Below are positions 60,617 through 64,000 of a stretch of 64,000 nt of DNA, piece by piece. The translations under genes were made by a program, and so were the position numbers. Under the pieces are notes generated by a model. The model was not told the DNA's origin and searched no databases. It worked only from the letters and a program-made list of their open reading frames with translations. The stretch lies in assembly GCA_947646735.1 (NCBI GenBank), contig CANTFK010000015.1:62001-126000 (forward strand), in the 5' to 3' direction. Within the stretch, counting starts at the first letter, position 1, and each line of letters starts with the position of its first letter. Origin of the DNA: Peronospora farinosa. Its lineage: Eukaryota; Oomycota; Peronosporomycetes; Peronosporales; Peronosporaceae.

Positions 60617-61400
60617 CTACAACTGGTCCGGTGTGACCGGATACGGCAAAGGTATGATCGATACCTTATGAATGTCTCGGGGAAGAGCCTTCCTCATATC
60701 TGTAAGATACAAGTGCTAATGGTCAGAGCTTCCAGCTGCAAATTTTTACATATAGCTTCACAACATCGTACCAAATGCGTCCTCCCCGTCTTCATCTCTT
60801 GAGTAATATCCCAACACTCGCCTATAGACCGAGTACCCAAACTTTTCATACATCTTGATGGCAAGCGAGTTGGAAACTCGTACAAATAGATCCACATAGT
60901 AGCCATTGTAGAGTTCTACCGACACATTTTCCAAGTAGTCCATGAGTTTCTTTGCAAGACCAAGACGCCGAAACTCCGGAGCAACTGTCACTGCCGTTAC
61001 GTGTCCGTGCCAATTTAACTCTTGTCCTTCAGCCTTGCCCATGACTGCAGGTAGAACAATAATACAAAAGGTAGAACGATAGTGTATTTCTAACCCAAAC
61101 AACGACGTATAGGGAAAAGAAGACCCAATTTTAATAAATTAAACATACTGTAACCCATAATAGTATTGTTAGGATCCTCCTGTACCAGAAAATAGTCGGG
61201 CCATTTAGACAAGTACTGAAGGTAGAACGACATATTGTACTAAATGGATAAACAAGCAGAACTCTGTCAATTCTTGTCATAATGGAGAACAACTTGCGTG
61301 ACAATAAAGCTGAGAACCTCACCGTCTCGGTAAGCACGTCAAGGTTGACGTTATTAAAACGAAACAGATCATCGCAGCAAAATTTGCGTGTAGACGTCAT
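60617..61400 (-). CDS. NAA20: NatB catalytic subunit, N-alpha-acetyltransferase 20 (four exons)
   Basis: Exons 61,400-61,323, 61,239-61,149, 61,044-60,772 and 60,699-60,617; 174 aa, close to the ~178 aa of other NAA20. MTSTRKFCCDDLFRFNNVNL start, FYLQYLSKWPDYFLVQE, VAPEFRRLGLAKKLMDYLE (acetyl-CoA site RRLGLA), YYVDLFVRVSN, MYEKFGYSVYR and, in exon 4, DMRKALPRD and IIPLPYPV. It acetylates nascent Met-Asp/Glu/Asn/Gln N-termini at the ribosome with NAA25. The last exon is recovered only by splicing; without it the frame ends in GTML-stop. It is divergent from the SET gene over 133 bp. Confidence 0.94.
60700..60771 (-). other. NAA20: NAA20 intron 3, 72 bp
   Basis: GTACGATG...ATCTTACAG. Joining F-G|AT gives FDMRKAL and restores the conserved C-terminus. 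Confidence 0.85.
61045..61148 (-). other. NAA20: NAA20 intron 2, 104 bp
   Basis: GTATGTTTAA...CTACCTGCAG. The splice A|TC restores GYIMGKAEG. Confidence 0.88.
61240..61322 (-). other. NAA20: NAA20 intron 1, 83 bp
   Basis: GTGAGGTTC...CATTTAG. Phase 0, joining NLDVLTET to YNMSFYLQYL. Confidence 0.88.
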
Positions 61401-61533
61401 AGTGCTTGAGTGATATCGCTCTTGACTTGGTTTTCGGTAAATACCGTTTGTACCGATCGGTATATTTTATCATTATCCAGATTTTAATTTTTGGATTTTT
61501 TATTAGTCTTCGTGCGTGGCACTGACAATTTCG
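61401..61533. promoter_or_regulatory. Shared NAA20/SET promoter with TACCGATCGGTA
   Basis: 133 bp between ATGs. The perfect 12-bp palindrome TACCGATCGGTA (61,451-61,462) is a spaced variant of the TACCGGTA motif. CACTGACAATTT (61,520-61,531), just before the SET ATG, resembles the oomycete initiator, implying a very short 5' UTR. Confidence 0.5.
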
Positions 61534-62001
61534 ATGGACGACGACGAATTAATTGTGCTAAGGTCGTACTACCTCCTCAACGCCTCACCTGATCAAGATC
61601 TTGGCGTACAAGTACGTAAGTCGAATATTCCAGGAGCTGGGAAGGGTTTATTTGCAACAAAACGACATGTTCAAGGTTCGATTATCTGCGAATACACTGG
61701 GGTAGTTTTATACAACCAGGAGAATGCGTGGAAGCTCAAGGACAAGTCATATCTTATGAAATTGGGCGATGGCAAATACATTGATGCACTGCATTGTCCA
61801 CAGGTCTTAGCTCGGTACATTAATGACTGTAGAGGACATTTTGGAGGTTTTAACGTACACTTTGAGAAACGTCCACAAGACGACAAGGCCGATGTCATTG
61901 CAATGAGAGACATTGAACCAGGAGAAGAGCTGTACGTCAACTACGGTCGTCTGTACTGGCTCGCATATAACATGATGCACCCGAGCAATCCCGTGCGGTA
62001 A
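61534..62001 (+). CDS. Small stand-alone SET-domain protein
   Basis: 155 aa from the first ATG; the frame upstream begins only with GTG. Almost the entire protein is a SET domain: VQVRKSNIPGAGKGLFATKR (N-SET), ICEYTGVVL, GDGKYIDAL, ARYINDCRGHFGGFNVHF in place of the usual R-F-I-N-H-S-C motif, and GEELYVNYGRLYW with the catalytic-site Tyr. There are no pre-SET or post-SET Cys clusters, similar in layout to minimal viral/protist SET enzymes. It probably methylates lysines on histones or other proteins. The substituted core (NDC for NHSC) leaves specificity open. Confidence 0.85.
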   Translation: MDDDELIVLRSYYLLNASPDQDLGVQVRKSNIPGAGKGLFATKRHVQGSIICEYTGVVLYNQENAWKLKDKSYLMKLGDGKYIDALHCPQVLARYINDCRGHFGGFNVHFEKRPQDDKADVIAMRDIEPGEELYVNYGRLYWLAYNMMHPSNPVR

Positions 62002-62085
62002 GAAGTGAAATAAGTGAAAATACAATACCGTATCACTTGATTCTGTATTGTGTTAACGAGATGAATGGAACGGTTGGCATTGACG

Positions 62086-62447
62086 CTAGTAATCACGTAG
62101 AGAGGCTGATATGGCAGCTGCTACATCCTCTTCGCTTGTACTGCGAGGCTTGAAAGTAGTGCCGTCTTGGTGTCCAGTACTGCTCAAGCTACTCGACAGC
62201 GACAGCTTTGTGCTCTGTACGGACACAACAAAGGAGATCCGCAAAGGTTAATAATCAATGTTCATGACCACCTGTTATAGGAGTTCCAGATATATCGTAC
62301 CTGTCGTGCAAGCTCGTCGTCCTAGGCATCATGCTCGTTTACTGCCATCTCCTTTTCTTCATCCTTAGTCTTGCGCATGGCAGCAATCTCAGCCTCAACG
62401 ATCTCCAAGAAGATACGCTCGCGGTTAAAGTCGTAGTCAAACACGTC
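62086..62447 (-). pseudogene. Unrecognised gene 3' end with UIM-like tail and in-frame stop
   Basis: Two plausible exons, 62,447-62,301 (DVFDYDFNRERIFLEIVEAE..., ending DDELARQ) and 62,214-62,086, joined by an 86-bp GT...AG intron in phase 0. The last exon ends SEEDVAAAISASLRDY-stop, which resembles a ubiquitin-interacting motif. A TAG at 62,322-62,324 interrupts the first exon, so it is a pseudogene, a sequence error or wrongly defined. Possible earlier exon sequence extends to 62,586. Convergent with the SET gene, 84 bp apart. Family not recognised. Confidence 0.45.
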
Positions 62448-62586
62448 CTACCGAAAACCATCACTTAATCATCGAAGTTTTACAGTTTCTTTCCTTGTAG
62501 AAATCGATTGTACCCTTTGCAGCAGATTTGGACTGAGCGAGGGCATCATGGGGGTAGCCGTAAACGTCGAATTAAGGGTGATGTTA

Positions 62587-63035
62587 GTATACTGCAAGCA
62601 AATAAATATCGGTAGTCAGCTACTGCATGAAACAAGAGAAAGTCACACATTTATAAGTAGTCAATGCACCTTTAGAATAGATGGAAGACCACTGGTGTGG
62701 ACTGAGGATAATGTCATTCTTTTAAAGATACTTTAAAGCCAGTTTCTTTCTTTTCAAGTCTTTGGATTATCGCTACTACGGGATTATAAGAGATGAATGT
62801 GAGCACTTGGCAATAAGATCATTCATCATACATCACAAACCAAAGGAATTTCTTTTCGTGTCAATCGGATAAACCAGTTTTGCATTCAAAATATCGAGTT
62901 ACAATTTTACATAACGTCGGACCCGAGAATCACTGTACCCTGTTATAATCGTAAGATCGACATGTGCAGGTACTCTAGCATTTAATACCCATACGACCTG
63001 GACACCACTTCATCAACCCTGTGTAACTTTCGACG
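62587..63035. other. Intergenic, 450 bp
   Basis: No gene with features seen. AT-rich; it may hold upstream exons of the minus-strand gene at 62 kb. Confidence 0.3.
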
Positions 63036-63521
63036 TCAACGTCGTTTAATGCCTTGCAAATCGAGTATATCTATGTCTTTGCCTCTTTTCCAGGGCCACC
63101 CATTGCCTAAGCGGCCTTTCACATCCTCCTGACCATCTTTGTCTTCTGACAGAGTGTCCATCCACGTGTTCTTCGTGTCAATTGATGCCACTGCTGCTCC
63201 ATGTGTGGAGATAACCCACTCGTCCTTCTTCCAGTCGCGCTCGCTCACTGCACTGCGTTGTTGCGCCAGCGCCGTATCCACCAGATCGCTCACCATTTTC
63301 ATTTGTTCACGTGCTTGCCGTAGCAACAGAGACACGTCCTCCTCGTGTCTGTAGGCGTCGAAGCCCGCGCGTATTTGACGCCGCACGTCCAGTCGCACGT
63401 CGACAGCCAACGGCTTTGTGATGCGAAGAAACTCTCGGTACTGCTTCAATACTGCCGTCCGGTTTATAAAATATTTCAGAGACTTGATCTCGGGCCCCAG
63501 CACCCGCTTCGTTTTGCCCAT
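63036..63521 (-). CDS. LYR-motif protein (Complex I LYR family, LYRM2-like)
   Basis: 161 aa. The N-terminal ~90 residues carry the family pattern: LKYFINRTAVLKQYREFLRI (LKQYREFLR takes the place of LYRxxLR), VRRQIRAGFDAYRHEEDVSL, then LLRQAREQMKMV. LYR proteins are small mitochondrial adaptors for Fe-S transfer and assembly of respiratory complexes, binding acyl carrier protein. A hydrophilic C-terminal extension of about 65 residues (DTLSEDKDGQEDVKGRLGNG) is unusual for the family, which is normally about 90-100 aa. Confidence 0.8.
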   Translation of the reverse strand: MGKTKRVLGPEIKSLKYFINRTAVLKQYREFLRITKPLAVDVRLDVRRQIRAGFDAYRHEEDVSLLLRQAREQMKMVSDLVDTALAQQRSAVSERDWKKDEWVISTHGAAVASIDTKNTWMDTLSEDKDGQEDVKGRLGNGWPWKRGKDIDILDLQGIKRR

Positions 63522-64000
63522 GACCTAGAGCAATTAGCACTTCGAATTATCGGCTAATTGAGCTCGTGAAAATTGGGTTTTGACTCAGGAATTAGTCAAC
63601 TATCACTACTTTACATAACATTTTTCGATAAAAATTTATAGATATGTTTGACATTAGGGTAGGATGACGCGTTTCGCTAAACCATATCGAAGCGCGTCAT
63701 CCTAACCTAATGTTACGTTTTACATTCCATTAACATATCTGCGTGATAAAACATCATGTTTCAAAAGTGCATTCATCGACATGAACAGCCATTCGACATT
63801 GTAGCAAGTATAAATTCGTATTGCACCGCGGTATCTTCAGTATATGCTGTCGAGCAGTATCTTCTCTTGAGGAGAGGCGTCGCTTACTGACAGGTGACCC
63901 AGCAGGTTCGCGAAGGTTTGGGCAATTATCACTATTACAAACTCAAGCAAAAGCACCGTCCAAGGTGCAGAAACATTATCTAGAAAATTTCGACTTGCGT
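63522..64000. other. Terminal intergenic segment
   Basis: Contains the foldback at 63,651-63,713 and, near the end, short open frames without features. No gene supported. Confidence 0.4.
63651..63713. repeat. 63-bp foldback (near-perfect inverted repeat)
   Basis: Arms 63,651-63,671 (ACATTAGGGTAGGATGACGC plus G) and 63,693-63,713 are complementary at 20 of 21 positions. Pairing extends inwards through TTCG/CGAA, leaving a loop of about 11 bases (CTAAACCATAT). No gene inside. It could be a miniature foldback element or a structured 5' region upstream of the LYR gene. Confidence 0.9.

Noticed and set aside
1..64000. RXLR or CRN effector genes and tRNA/rRNA genes
   Set aside because: I looked for secreted short ORFs with RxLR-EER or LxLFLAK motifs and for tRNA-like cloverleaf blocks and found none convincing; a tRNAscan and effector HMM search would be decisive.

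Overview
This is an oomycete nuclear genome window (Phytophthora, Peronospora or Bremia type). The evidence is short-intron housekeeping genes with eukaryotic domain architectures, stramenopile-style proteins such as an FKBP15-like WH1-FKBP coiled-coil protein, and dense nested Ty3/Gypsy elements whose RT, integrase and chromodomain sequences look like those of oomycete elements. There is no prokaryotic gene organisation. Host genes sit in two islands (about 14.9-26.4 kb and 48.1-63.5 kb), separated by transposon blocks.

Layout: 1-5,948 is the 5' half of a minus-strand Gypsy element (family A: RT fragment, protease/linker, gag, LTR) inserted into the integrase end of another Gypsy element (family B, chromodomain-bearing). 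Family B remains occupy 5,949-12,740. 12,741-14,417 is repeat and LTR-like DNA. The first host island carries an acyltransferase-3 membrane protein, a small KEN-box/D-box protein, an FKBP15-like protein, tubulin cofactor A and adenylosuccinate synthetase. 26.4-28.8 kb is AT-rich DNA with dispersed small hairpins. 28.85-36.85 kb is a hAT transposase remnant split by a second family A element (29,001-35,580, target duplication AACG), which itself contains an inverted solo LTR (31,170-32,279, target duplication ATGC); a Copia gag fragment is fused to the hAT remnant. 37.1-47.4 kb holds family B copies in both orientations, forming an inverted repeat of about 845 bp, plus a 460-bp solo LTR with target duplication GGAAG.

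The second host island contains a VIPAS39/SPE-39-like protein with a PH domain, a bacterial-type isoleucyl-tRNA synthetase, acylaminoacyl-peptidase (one intron), DNA polymerase delta subunit 2, an unrecognised 483-aa protein, the NatB catalytic subunit NAA20 (three introns), a small SET protein and a LYR-motif protein. Several neighbours are divergent pairs sharing promoters of 130-300 bp. A palindromic motif (TACCGGTA or close variants) recurs in five of these promoters.

Most notable observations: (1) two family B loci carry a related accessory ORF on the strand opposite pol, just downstream of it, with an Arg-Ser-rich tail overlapping the chromodomain coding region; (2) in family A the gag ATG directly abuts the LTR end, leaving no separate primer-binding site, and gag and protease are in a -1 frame relation in both copies; (3) there is a cluster of perfect hairpins in the 460-bp solo LTR and a dispersed hairpin family with pairing-preserving changes at 27.3-28.2 kb. 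All calls are by eye; no database or folding software was used.
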